Shown here: positions 1-10,900 of the stretch, piece by piece | Layout of the letters: each line of letters starts with the position of its first letter | How positions within the stretch are numbered: position 1 is the stretch's first letter | NCBI GenBank assembly: GCA_034687125.1 | Contig: JAQGBZ010000217.1 | Coordinates: 1 to 64,000 of the forward strand | Origin: Neelides folsomi | Taxonomy: Eukaryota > Arthropoda > Collembola > Neelipleona > Neelidae | Length of the DNA: 64,000 bases | Reading direction: 5' to 3' | The notes under the pieces: generated by a model | Database searches by the model: none | What the model was told of the DNA's origin: nothing | The model's input: only the letters and a program-made list of their open reading frames with translations | Program-made: the position numbers and the translations under genes

Positions 1-156
1 TGGTCATATATATGTAATTATCACATTAAAGTTTTACAAAGATTCATTAACAAACTTCGGCGATATCCCTTAAAACACGAGTGTAAAAATGTTTGAAATG
101 GCCCTCGTATTAACACGAAAATGGTAATTGTATTTGTATTTCAAACTTTGATCAAA

Positions 157-1086
157 ATGTCCATTAGGGAAATGAAAGGAATTCCTTCAAGGTCAGTAGT
201 AATACTATTGGGATCGCGTTTGCTTGGAATCCCTTTGGTCCTTCAAGCCGCCTCTTCCAGAACCAAACGAGAAATTGAAAAACAGTAAGTCTTCAAAAGT
301 GGCCAAATCCTATTTAATATATTGTAAAGGTACAGCAGAATATACAGTACAATAATGTAATATATGTACAGATACATACTTATTTGTATGTATGAGTACA
401 TGAAGATATTTTATAAAAATTCCATTATAAGATTAGAGTTTATTTTATGAGGAATTCGAAAATAACATCTAGATTTAAACCAATTTCTCAGACAATTTCA
501 CTTGAGCTTGGCATCCGAATTGATGTACGCTTCTTTAAAGCTCCATGGTCTCATTGAGGCGAATGAAAGTGGAGGAGATGGAGGCAATGAGGCAAAGGTT
601 CTCGTTCTCCTCGGTGATTTGCTCATAACCGAAATCTACAAAAACTTGGGAAAGATTGAAAACAATAAAGTGACGGAAATGATGAGCGAAATTTTCGCCG
701 AATTGGCTTCCAGGCATTTCATTCCATCCCAACAACATTTCCAAAAGGATGATTGTGACTTGGAGCTTTTGTATGAAGTCTCATTCAAATCCTTGGCCAT
801 CCTCGCAGCTCATCCATCGTGCAAACAAAGAAATTTTTATGATCTTGGCTCCCAATTAGGAGTCTTTGCAAAAGTAAGTTGTTGGAATAAACAGAACCAT
901 GAGGAGGGAAAATGGCTCGGGTGAATGGATTTAGTAATGAGAAATTAAATATATTTTTAGCAACGAGAAATTGTTGAGATTGAAGAATTGAAGAGGAAGT
1001 TGGAGAAATTTGGTTGCTGTAATGGCCCATTAACTCAACTTTTAATAACTATTCTCAACCTTGAGAAAAAAGCAGCAGGATATTAA
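157..1086 (+). CDS. PDSS2: All-trans-decaprenyl-diphosphate synthase subunit 2-like (3' part)
   Basis: PDSS2 is the non-catalytic partner of PDSS1 in the mitochondrial enzyme that makes the ubiquinone side chain. I read three exons, 157-284, 492-873 and 961-1086, with GT-AG borders and matching phases (211 codons plus stop). The first exon reads SRSVVILLGSRLLGIPLVL, like the family segment where a helix precedes the synthase core. The second begins with SLASELMYASLKLHGLIEAN and continues with LGDLLITEIYKNL, which resemble the family's AEITELIHTALLVHRGIV and LSGDFLLANAC segments. No DDxxD motif is visible, as expected for this subunit. The ATG at 157 may be internal: the frame stays open upstream, the family is usually near 400 residues, and the true 5' exons probably lie before the window. 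The family call rests on remembered motifs, and the protein is divergent. Confidence 0.62.
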
Positions 1087-1160
1087 ACCATTCATTTTAG
1101 ACATAACTCAAGATTTTCTAAAGCTCTGGGTTTTTCTTAATTTTGGCTAAAACTTCACAG

Positions 1161-1606
1161 TTATCCAATTTACAATGTAGTTTTATTCAAGTTCCTTCAA
1201 GTTATAAAATAGTATAAAATCAATAGTTATTTTATAAAATAGTATAGAATAATAGATTTTATTTACTATAATATAAACTATGTATTAGTTCTATGTATTT
1301 ATTAACGTATTAAATTTTTATTCTTAATCACCCAATATTACCTAAAATTAGCCTAATGATCAGAAAGAAATGAAGCTTAGAAATCCTTTTTATCCATTAT
1401 ACAAATATACCTTACTAATGTCAAAATACTTTGTATAAATAAAACTTGTATTCTATTCTAATATTTGAACTAAGAAAAAAAATTATCAATCCTGTGTTTA
1501 TTTAATAAATTATATAGAGTCTAAATAAATAGTAAATTCATTCTGTAAATTATTTTATTTTATAATTTGAAGGAACTTGAATAAAACTACATTGTAAATT
1601 GGATAA
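1161..1606. repeat. MITE-like element with 46-bp terminal inverted repeats
   Basis: The bases 1161-1206 and the reverse complement of 1561-1606 match over about 46 bp with one mismatch. The similarity extends weakly outward through a TTCAC/GTGAA pair. About 354 bp of AT-rich DNA lie between the arms, with short internal repeats of a TATAAAATAGTATA type and no ORF. This is the form of a non-autonomous DNA transposon. I see no clear target duplication. Confidence 0.75.
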
Positions 1607-1804
1607 ACGTGAAAAAATTTACCATACATAAATCATGATTATTCTAATTTGAATTAATAATTCAATTTCATAATGAAATAAGTTCAATAGAATAGGTATA
1701 TGAATATGCCATTTGAGTTTTTACAGTATTTTTATTTTCCAGTACATTCAATAATAGAATAATTTTTATTTGAAAATTGTGACATGATTTGATAATAGGT
1801 CCAA

Positions 1805-1960
1805 AGATTTTGTTCGGGTAACCTTAGATTTTTTTCGGGTAATCAAATATTTTGACCGGGTAACCGTGGATTTTGTTCGGGTAAGCGATACCCGAATTGT
1901 GGTAACCATTACCCGTTTTTGGGTAATGGGTACCCGTTTTGGGCCGATTTGCTACACCCT
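1805..1960. repeat. Degenerate tandem array of CGGGTAA-type units
   Basis: At least four imperfect units of roughly 20-25 bp, each with a (T/A)(T/C)CGGGTAA core followed by an AT-rich stretch ending in TTTT, run from 1812 to about 1890. Inverted TACCCG units follow up to about 1945. On the minus strand this gives a repetitive peptide with YPxKI spacing. I regard that as repeat translation, not a gene. The CG-bearing units stand out from the AT-rich background. Confidence 0.6.
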
Positions 1961-2038
1961 GACCAAAATCTCCTTTAATCCCTGGAAACTCAACAATGTC
2001 TCGAGTCACTTCAATTTCCTCAAATCCGTGAATTTTAC

Positions 2039-2230
2039 ATACGTATTACATATGACCAAGTAACATGACACAAATTTTACACTCATCCTTATGCAAATTT
2101 TGAGGAATGTTACTTGAAGGTCACTTTTGACCCGGGTGACCTTGTGACCTTCAAACAACATTACTGCAAATTTTGCATAAGAATACATGTTAATTTTATG
2201 TCTTGTTACTTGGTCATAGGTAATACATTC
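2039..2230. repeat. Near-perfect long palindrome (foldback element)
   Basis: The sequence folds on a centre at the CCCGGG at 2131-2136. Arms of about 95 bp pair with scattered mismatches; ATGACCAAGTAACA on the left answers TGTTACTTGGTCAT on the right. There is almost no spacer. It is likely a very small non-autonomous foldback element. Confidence 0.75.
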
Positions 2231-2239
2231 TACAAAACC

Positions 2240-3060
2240 CGATATGATTAATACCAAGTTGCCATAGGGTCATAGCCATCACTTGGAGGAAAATCCACAA
2301 TATCCGCCATCCTCTGCTCGGTCCAATTCTTGAAAACAACCCGACTTGGACATTGTGGTTGAAATAACCGAATCGGTGAAAAGGGAAAAAATGGATGATT
2401 TGGAAAATACAAAATCGTTAAGTCCGATCTAACAGTGGAGGTTTCATAAAATTCGTGTGACGACAGAGTTTAAATAACTCTTTATTCACACATTGTTGAA
2501 TATTTAAAAAAAATAATAAATCCGATAAAATACAATTTTGGTCAGGAGTTAATGGTAATTATTTGAGAAATGGTTCCGTAATTAAAAGAGATTTGCAATA
2601 TACTCGTTCAGTTAGCAAAGGATGTGAAATAAAGATGTTTCTACGGTTGTAAAGGTGATGTTTAATTTATATAACCAGATCTTAAAAGGTTAATGCATAA
2701 TAATAAGAATTTGGCTTTATTTTAAACTCAATTAACTTTTTAATCTGTAGAGAGATAAATTATTGTCAATTAAATTTAATTAGATAAATATATTAAATTT
2801 TGGATAAAATTAACTTTCTTATACAAATTTCATTTTATGTTTCTTTTTCAATTTTTATTGAGACCAATTTTCTCTAATTATCAATACATTATTAATTTTA
2901 CTTTAACAGTATTGTTGGTCTGTAAAGTATTTATTTTTAAAAAAATAGCTCTTTTAATGTGTAGTTAAATAAAAATAAATTACTCAAGGTTTTGTGGAGC
3001 AATTTCATTCATACTAATAGTCTAATAGTACTTTTCAATTTCAATCTGTAGATTCATAGT
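2240..3060. other. Gene-free intergenic DNA
   Basis: AT-rich DNA between the palindromic element and the short MITE. I found no ORF with family resemblance, no RNA gene and no strong regulatory signature. Confidence 0.5.
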
Positions 3061-3063
3061 CAC

Positions 3064-3223
3064 CTCAAATAAATGAGCTGCTTATTGGAAGAGGGGGATT
3101 AGCATTTCGAAAATAAGTTGTCAACGTGAAATTTTATATGATTTTACATATAATTTAATTAAAATAAACAAATTCTTTAATTCTCTAGTCCCCCCTCTTC
3201 CAATAAGTAGCTCAAATATTTGT
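3064..3223. repeat. Short MITE-like element with about 37-bp terminal inverted repeats
   Basis: The left end (3064-3102, containing GCTTATTGGAAGAGGGGG) matches the reverse complement of 3185-3222 with a few differences. The interior is about 80 bp of A/T-rich DNA with no coding potential. It lies just downstream of the receptor gene's stop codon at 3437. Confidence 0.7.
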
Positions 3224-3436
3224 TGTGCCAATAACTTTATATTCATCGAGTTTTATTTCATTAATTTTAATAGACTTTTCGATCACGCATCACGACATTG
3301 TTAATAACCACAAATAAATATTTCGTAGATTCATTCTCAATTTCTGAATCCCATTTTGATTGACTCAATGCCACAAGAACACTGAACATTGATTGATTGA
3401 CTGACCAGAGGAATTTTCCTCATATATCACCAAAGT

Positions 3437-6400
3437 TTACACAAAAGTTTCTCTGCACGAAAGCGTTCTTCGAATTCTGTTCGAGTGAGAATGATTCTTG
3501 TTCCCGTTTGAGATCACAACGGTTAATTTCCCCAATCTCCCCCGATTACGATCGAACAAACTCGAAGATCTTAGATGTCTCGACGACGTCCTCGACAGCG
3601 TCTGACCTGAATTCACAACGGAAAATTGGACTTCTAACTCCTCCGTTCGCTTCCTTGATCTTGGGCCACAGAAGAGTTCGCGAAAAGCTGCTCGGAATTT
3701 CCCGTTGAGAAACCCATAAATTATCGGATTGATCGACGAATTTGAATTTGAGATCCACTGAGCTATTGGGAACACGTCTTCCACCCACGATCCTTGGAAC
3801 GACCCGTCAACGTCAATAACCTTCATCTTGAACGCTATGATGTACAGGGGAGCCCAAGAGACGGCAAATCCAGCTGTGACCAAAAAGAACATTTTGAGGA
3901 CGCTCAGCCGCGAACGTCTCTGAAGGGTTTGTTGGACAGGTGTTAGGGATTCCGTTGGGATTTTTCGGAGAAACACTCGGGCGCAAATGAAGGCGTAGCA
4001 AATAATGATGGCAACGAGGGGAATTAAATAGCAGAGGCCGAAATTGCCCACTAGGAAAAATAGCGCTTCTTGAGTTTTATCCGGCCACTTTTCATGACAG
4101 TAAAGTCCTTTGTTGTCAAACATTATCACCCAAGGCGAGGATATGGTTAATGCTGAGATCCAAATGAGAAAGACGATAATTACCCCATGTTGATACGAAA
4201 GCCCGCTACTGCTCATATACCAAATGGCAAAGAACCTGCAATGTGGTTTGGAAAAATTATAAACTTCAGAAATAATCATCCTAATGAATTCATTAGCACG
4301 GTCGATGACGCTATACATAATACAATACTTTATTCTCTTATACTTACTTACATACATTATATATAATACATACGCACCTAGTATGTACTATTTAGACTAA
4401 CCTAATTTTTCCGAAGTTGAATATCTAAATCTGAATAAAATAAGAATCTCTCAATTTTAATAGTTTCATAAATGATCAAATATTTCTCATAATATAATTT
4501 TAATGTTAAATGATATTGATTATGAAACGAACTGCTTATGCGATACTCACATGTTGGCATTGATTTATGGTGTAACGTTACATTATATTTTATAATGGAA
4601 TAGGAAGGAATGTTCATCATTTATTGAATCATTACAAAATACCTTGGCATGTATTTTTAACAGATTTTCTGAAGCTAATGGTAAGTTCTCAGTCCAAGAT
4701 AAAAATTCAATATGTATGGTATATAGATTCGAGAATTATAGAGATATTAAATGCAAAAGAAGCAATAAAAGCTTAACATAACATTTCAAAGTAAAAAGTA
4801 TAATTTCTTATAGGGGAGAAGATAAAATAATCTGCGGATATATTCCTTTTGAAGATGTTTCCTCTCACTCGCCCTTTCCTCTCCCCAGAGAGCTTTGAAA
4901 GAGGCAGTAATCCGATCCAACCTGACTATGTAATAAATGTATCAAAAAGAGAGGTAACGTCTTTTTATGCACTTATTCAATAAAAGTGGGCAAAGTGGAT
5001 TTGCAAAAGTGAATCCTGAAGAGTTTTAATGGAAGTGCGGGGTTCATATTGTCCCTACTATATACATAAATATGCATTTGCTTTCAATGCTAATCTCCAC
5101 CACACACTAAATGTCAGAGGGATGAAAGGGACTAAAAGGAAGGATGATTAGTGTTGATCGTAATTCGATGACAATCACCTTTCAAAAGAGATGGCCACAA
5201 GGGAGTAAACGGACGCACAGACGGAAACCCCCTGGAAGTACGGGACCAACTTGCACATCCAAGGGCCAAGGATCCAAGCTACATCAAGAGCAAAAACCAT
5301 TTTAAAGTTCCTCCATCAATCTCCCTGCCTCAACTATTAATTTTAAGGGTGCGCAGTGGAGGGAGATTTAGCACGTACGTTATTTTTCATACTTTCCACT
5401 TCTCCGTACAATGACATTTTTTAAAGTTGAAAAATGACTTTTAAGTTTAAATTGAACTCACTTCCACAACTCACTCGGTGGTTGTGTAAATAAAAGTCCA
5501 TCAATTTCTTCTCTACTAATAATCTCTTGAAACAATAGGGGTGAATAAATACGAATCTTTAAACATAATAAAATAGTCATGTTATCTCGTTGACTCCCTA
5601 AGTGGGCCTTTTTATTAAAGCTACACTCTCTACTACCATTACTAACTACAACTTACTACACATCTTGAAAGAATTTTTAGTAAGCCTCCAACAACCAGAT
5701 TAAGTAATAAAGTAATTATTTTAAAACTTTGAGAGCTTCGAGGTTCAAGAATCAGACTTGAGAAAAACCTTTATATTGTGTATAGAGCCTTAATAACTTT
5801 TATGTAGTATTAATACTTATATAATAGAGCTCAACGATTCTTTGTTTTTAATCATAATAAAAAGGTAAAAGCTCAAGTGTAAAGATAATATGTATATGAG
5901 TAGTAGACTTTATTATGTAAATATTATGAATTGTCAAACTAGCCTTTAAGCACTGATACATTCATATTAATAAATATTAAATATACAGATAACACTACAT
6001 AGGTCTTATATTATTACATAATATTGTATGTATGTACTATATAATACATATCGGTCGTATTTACATAATACATTTAGCACATTGAATACAACTACTACTA
6101 TACCTTTAATATAGCAAATACTGGTAGATTACTTCTGATGTTACAAATACAGTAGTATACTTGTACATTTTATTAAACCAAGTTGGTATCATTGCGATTA
6201 TAAAAAATATTATTACGATTATATTTACTTACAATTAGTTATCTAATATGACGTAATGATTTGCAAAAAATAATTTGATGGTGGTTAAATTATTTATTCG
6301 GACCGGGCGTTTGGGTTTAGGGCTTAAGAATTATACTAAAGTAGGTAAATATTAGATTTAGTATATAAAATGGGTAAACTCACGGTAAATTATGGCATTG

Positions 6401-6995
6401 AGATAACAGACAGGCATGCAAAAGATGATGACGAGGAGATCAGCCAAGGAAAGATTGAGGACTAAAAAGAAGAATCCCAAACAGACAGAAAGTCAATTCA
6501 TTTCCACTTTCTTTCATCAATCAATAAAATGTAATTAAAAGCTTAAGAGTTTTCTCATGAAAGCCCCCCAGTTTTTTAATTCCCTGATGTGTATCAAGAT
6601 CGTTATAAATATAAAAATTTATTTCATTCAATTGCCTTCCCAGTCTTTTCCAATCCTTTTCAATTAACAATTTTGAATGAAAACTTTTCCCATTATTTAA
6701 AACAATTGAAAACATTTTAATTAAATAAATTGATCAAGATGTGTTAAAACTTACTAAATAGATGTGTCACAGCTTTTGACTTCCAAATCTTGACAACGAC
6801 GTAAATGACAAGACAATTCCCCACCAATCCCACAATAAAAATGAACCCATAGGCAATTGTGTAAAAAGCTGCAACAGCTAAACCATGTCGGTAAAAACTC
6901 GTCGTGTTTTTCCCCAACTCAAATGTATTGTTGGTCAAATTTGTTTCCAACTCCCAAACCTCTGTCAAATTCCCAAATTGGGAATCCATACTCAT
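3437..6995 (-). CDS. SIFaR: SIFamide receptor-like class A GPCR
   Basis: A seven-transmembrane neuropeptide receptor of the plasma membrane. Four coding exons on the minus strand, 6755-6995, 6384-6461, 5179-5278 and 3437-4235, join in phase to give 405 residues. Exon 1 has an extracellular N-terminus with NLT/NNT/NTT glycosylation sites and TM1 ([16 protein letters not shown]). Exon 2 gives [18 protein letters not shown] (TM2). Exon 3 gives [20 protein letters not shown] (TM3) ending in FER, the E/DR(Y/F) switch completed by exon 4. Exon 4 carries TM4-TM7, with [10 protein letters not shown] in TM6 and [18 protein letters not shown] in TM7. The WP after the extracellular-loop cysteine, FAIW after TM3 and VFPIAQW before TM7 match the insect SIFamide receptor pattern. 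NPFF-type receptors are the nearest alternative. Exon 3 is only 100 bp and easy to miss. Confidence 0.82.
4236..6754 (-). other. Introns of the SIFamide-receptor-like gene
   Basis: Three introns (4236-5178, 5279-6383, 6462-6754) separate the coding exons. They are AT-rich. Apart from exons 2 and 3 I see no other gene, RNA or clear inverted-repeat element in them. Confidence 0.6.
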
Positions 6996-7993
6996 TCTAT
7001 TAATTGAGCTGAGCGAGTTTCCCCCATTTTTGAAATTTCTCCACTTATCACACTTTTCTTGTTATAATATAATGTTTCGGAAATGGATTTAGTTTTCGGG
7101 AATCGTGGGAGTGAAAGCAATCGTGGTTTCACTGCCGAGGAGGGAAATGCTTCTGGTTTGAAAAAGAGAGAAAGCCGAGAGTTTGAAGGTTTGGGAATTT
7201 GATCTGTCGATGGCACGCAAGCGTTTGTTTTCCTTCCTTTCCCATCCTTCATGTCAGATAAGGAGGAATAATTTAAGTTGAAGAGAATTATACAATGAGA
7301 CTAATTCTGCATTTGAACAAGTCTTAGCTTCAGATTTAGCGTCAGTTATATACCCATTAGCTACATACAACCATTCTTAATAAGTGTTCAACGAAGAGAA
7401 AGTTGTTTATCTTCATTTCTTTGTATGCAGCTTTCGGACCGATGCTTAATGCTGAATTGGATGATGAAAGGGATGAAATGGCAGACTGGAATTTATATTA
7501 AAATTTCTATTTTTTAATTAATTTTTCTCATAATGAATCTTATTTAAGTCATTTAAGTATGTACTTCATTTGTCAATTTGAAACAGTGGAAAATAACCTT
7601 GTATTTTAGAAAGAGAATACAAAAATCATTTGAACTTATATACACGATTCGTATTAAATAAAGAGGGAATAATTTTTCAACTTCTTATTTGGGTGTATTT
7701 GAATTTAAGTTTCTTATTTAATATTCTTATAAGTGTCAACTTAAAAGTCACGATTTACAGTTTGGACTCATTAATTTTCGAGTGCATCTAATAAATGTTT
7801 GTAACTTGTCACATTCATTTTAACTTAATTTTAAAAGTTTCAGCAACCTTCGACAATCCAGAATTTATTAGTATTTACATACAATGATAAAAAGTAGCAT
7901 ACAAGAGATAATGATAATAGCTTAGAAGCTTAATTACTTAGAAAATGAACAAAGCTTATGTAAGAGTATAATACTAAATATAATATGATGATG
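6996..7993. other. Spacer between the GPCR and the ABC transporter
   Basis: This holds the presumed 5' leader and promoter of the minus-strand GPCR and the 3' end of the ABC transporter. An open frame at 6992-7252 (minus) ends where the receptor ATG begins and is best read as leader sequence. The remainder is AT-rich with nothing recognisable. Confidence 0.45.
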
Positions 7994-10900
7994 TTAATTA
8001 TTTTTATTAATTTTCCCTAATAGCCAAATGAGAAAGATGAAAATAAAAGTCCAAATGAAGGTCAAAGCAAACCTGAAAATGAGAATCAAAGAGTTTCTTT
8101 TAGTTTTCTTTGTTTGCGTGTCTGGACTTAAAGAATATTATTTGTTTACCCAGGCCAAACGGTGGAATGCGTGATTGGAAGTCCCCTTGTCATCATGGAC
8201 CTTATTGCTTCACAAGCGAGGGTTTCTGGCAAATAAAGACTCAAGTACTTTACCATTTCTGGCATGCTTTCACGTGGCCAAATGACTCCTAAAATAACAA
8301 AGAATAACATTTATTTAAATGTCAATAATATTTTTCTTTGCAACAACATTAATTAATTAGTTAATTAAGAAATGGTTATGGTTGAAGTTACAAGATAAGA
8401 TTCTTTGTAAATACGATATTTATTCAAAAATACCCGAGAGGAGTGCGTTAGGCAAAACGTATCCAATTGTCAACTGCATCACTGTGCTCAAATCATCACA
8501 GATAGTTGTGAAAACTAATCCTAAAATCATATTCAAATCATTTTATATTAATAAACATTAGATCAATCCAAAAATTACTAATTACCAACCAAAAAACATG
8601 CCACAGGTTGATTGAAGGATGATAATCAAAATGACTCCGTATAAAGCTAAAGTACATAAAAACATTATTTTTAATTTAGTCTTAATTAAGTTATTTAGTT
8701 ATGGGCTGTATTAGGTAATAATAGTTAAAATAAAGAATAAAATATTACGCCCATTCACTGGAACTTTAAAAACCATAATAAGAATGACAAGAGTGAAAGC
8801 AGTTTGACCCAACATGACAACATATTGAGTGATAATGTGACCGGCAATGACTTCTGTAGGTGTAACTCCTGCAACGTAACTAAAAATTTACAATTTAATT
8901 AACGAAAACTCATCTTGTTACATTCAATAAGCCAGGGCACACTTATGAAGAGGAAATCATTTTGAAATCATCAACTTACGCTCTTTCCAACATTCCACCC
9001 TTCTTCTCTGCAATGAGAACTTCGCTCGTCAGTGAAACGGCCATAAAAAACAATAAGCTATTTTGAATATTTGATTAATATCTAACTGGTTCAATTAACT
9101 CACATAATTGCGAGGCCTGGAGCAACAAATTCAGTGAAATTTGGGTCTTCTGTTCCGAAAATTGGCGTATCGAACTGCAATTAAACTCATATAATACAGA
9201 TATTTAGTATAGACCTGATACGTAGAATGAGATACATTATATTTATTAAGGTACATAATTACATAGTTCATTGAAGGTAAAAAGAATTTAATTGATATTG
9301 ACTATCTCAAGAAGTCACAACCCACTTAAATTCTATTTTTAGATTTATTGAGAAAATGGAAATTAATATTTTTCAAATGTCATCTGAAACTCTGAGCTTT
9401 TCAACTTGATATTTGAAATTGAGAATAATTACACAATAAAGAATTGTTGTGAAATAATTGAAAGGAAAGTTTACAATAATTGGATGCTCTGCAGCTCCTT
9501 CTTCCAATTCGCAATCATAAAAGAGCCTCTTGGTATAGTTTTTGTAGACGTCGTACAACTTTCTCTTGATTGTAAGTGAAACTTGCTGGTCTGGAAAAGA
9601 TGAAAATATAAAAATACTTTTCCATTACATTCCTATTGAATTTCTTAAATATGCAGACTCCATTATCCATTGAATCACTCCCAAATAAAAAAGGTGCATT
9701 ATAATACACAAGAACATTTTATGAATCAATAGTTGTTCAATAACGGAATATTAAAAATGAAATGAATCTCACTATTTTACTTTTAAGTCATTATGCAATA
9801 TCACTTTACTTCACCTGGGGCCCATTGCACCACATTATTTTACTTTTTACTTTGCAATTTCATGTTTTAAGTTTGCCCAATTAATTTATTTTCTTGACAA
9901 TTAAAAATTATGTATTGAAATAAAATTAAAATAAGTTGTAATATGACGCTTGGCAAACATAAAACATGAAATTGAAGTTTGCAAAGTAAAAAGTAAAATA
10001 ATGTGGTGCAATGGGGTCCTGTTCTAAATAATGTAAAAAGTTCATATTTCTTATCATATTTCTGATAATAATTGCTTCGACGACTTAGAAGGAGAGCTAA
10101 GTGCAAGTTGAGGTTGAGGAGAAAAAGGAAAATGATGATGATTTTCACTTTAAGTGGTTTATTGAGATTTGGGAGAAAATGAGGTGTTTTACAGATAGAA
10201 ATTGACAAGAGAATAATGAGAGAATCGATATTTGACATATATCAAAACAATTATAAACAAGCAATAGTTTTACATAGATACCCGGCGATACAATAATCAT
10301 CTTTTTAAATTCAATCTTGTGTAATGGAAAAACTTAATGTGTTTGTTGAATAAGAATTTTAATTAAATTGCTAACTTTTATTAGAAATTCTTATACCAAT
10401 TTTTGGTTATTAATTTTCACCATTTCTCAAAAATAACTAAAGGAGAGGAACAATAAAACTTATCAATTTCATATGAATTTTTTTATTTATATTTATGAAG
10501 TCCCTTTACAGGTAGACCTTGCAAATAAATGTTACGAGTGTTTTTATGACATCTGATATTCCCGACAAGGATCAAGTGAACAATATGTAAAAATATGACA
10601 AATGATCGTGGGTTAGATAATTTATGTCTAGATACATGACCTTAAACCTTTATCAGCAAACTTATATTTGCTCTAAAATAAGTTTGTTTCGAATGAAATA
10701 ACATAATACACTCGCTTTCACAGCCATAGCCCATGGTTAATTTTCCCAATAATTAAGTCCGTTCCAGTCTTAAAAAGTGTCATGGTGCATGGTAGAGACG
10801 TGCGACTCAAAATTCAAATAATGGATAACCAAAATGATCTTAAGAGATAAAAATACATATATAATGTAAATCTCAACTTTGTAAGACAGGAATGAACTTA

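Noticed and set aside
6992-7252. 86-aa frame directly before the receptor ATG
   Set aside because: It ends at the receptor start and has no family signal; more likely 5' leader.
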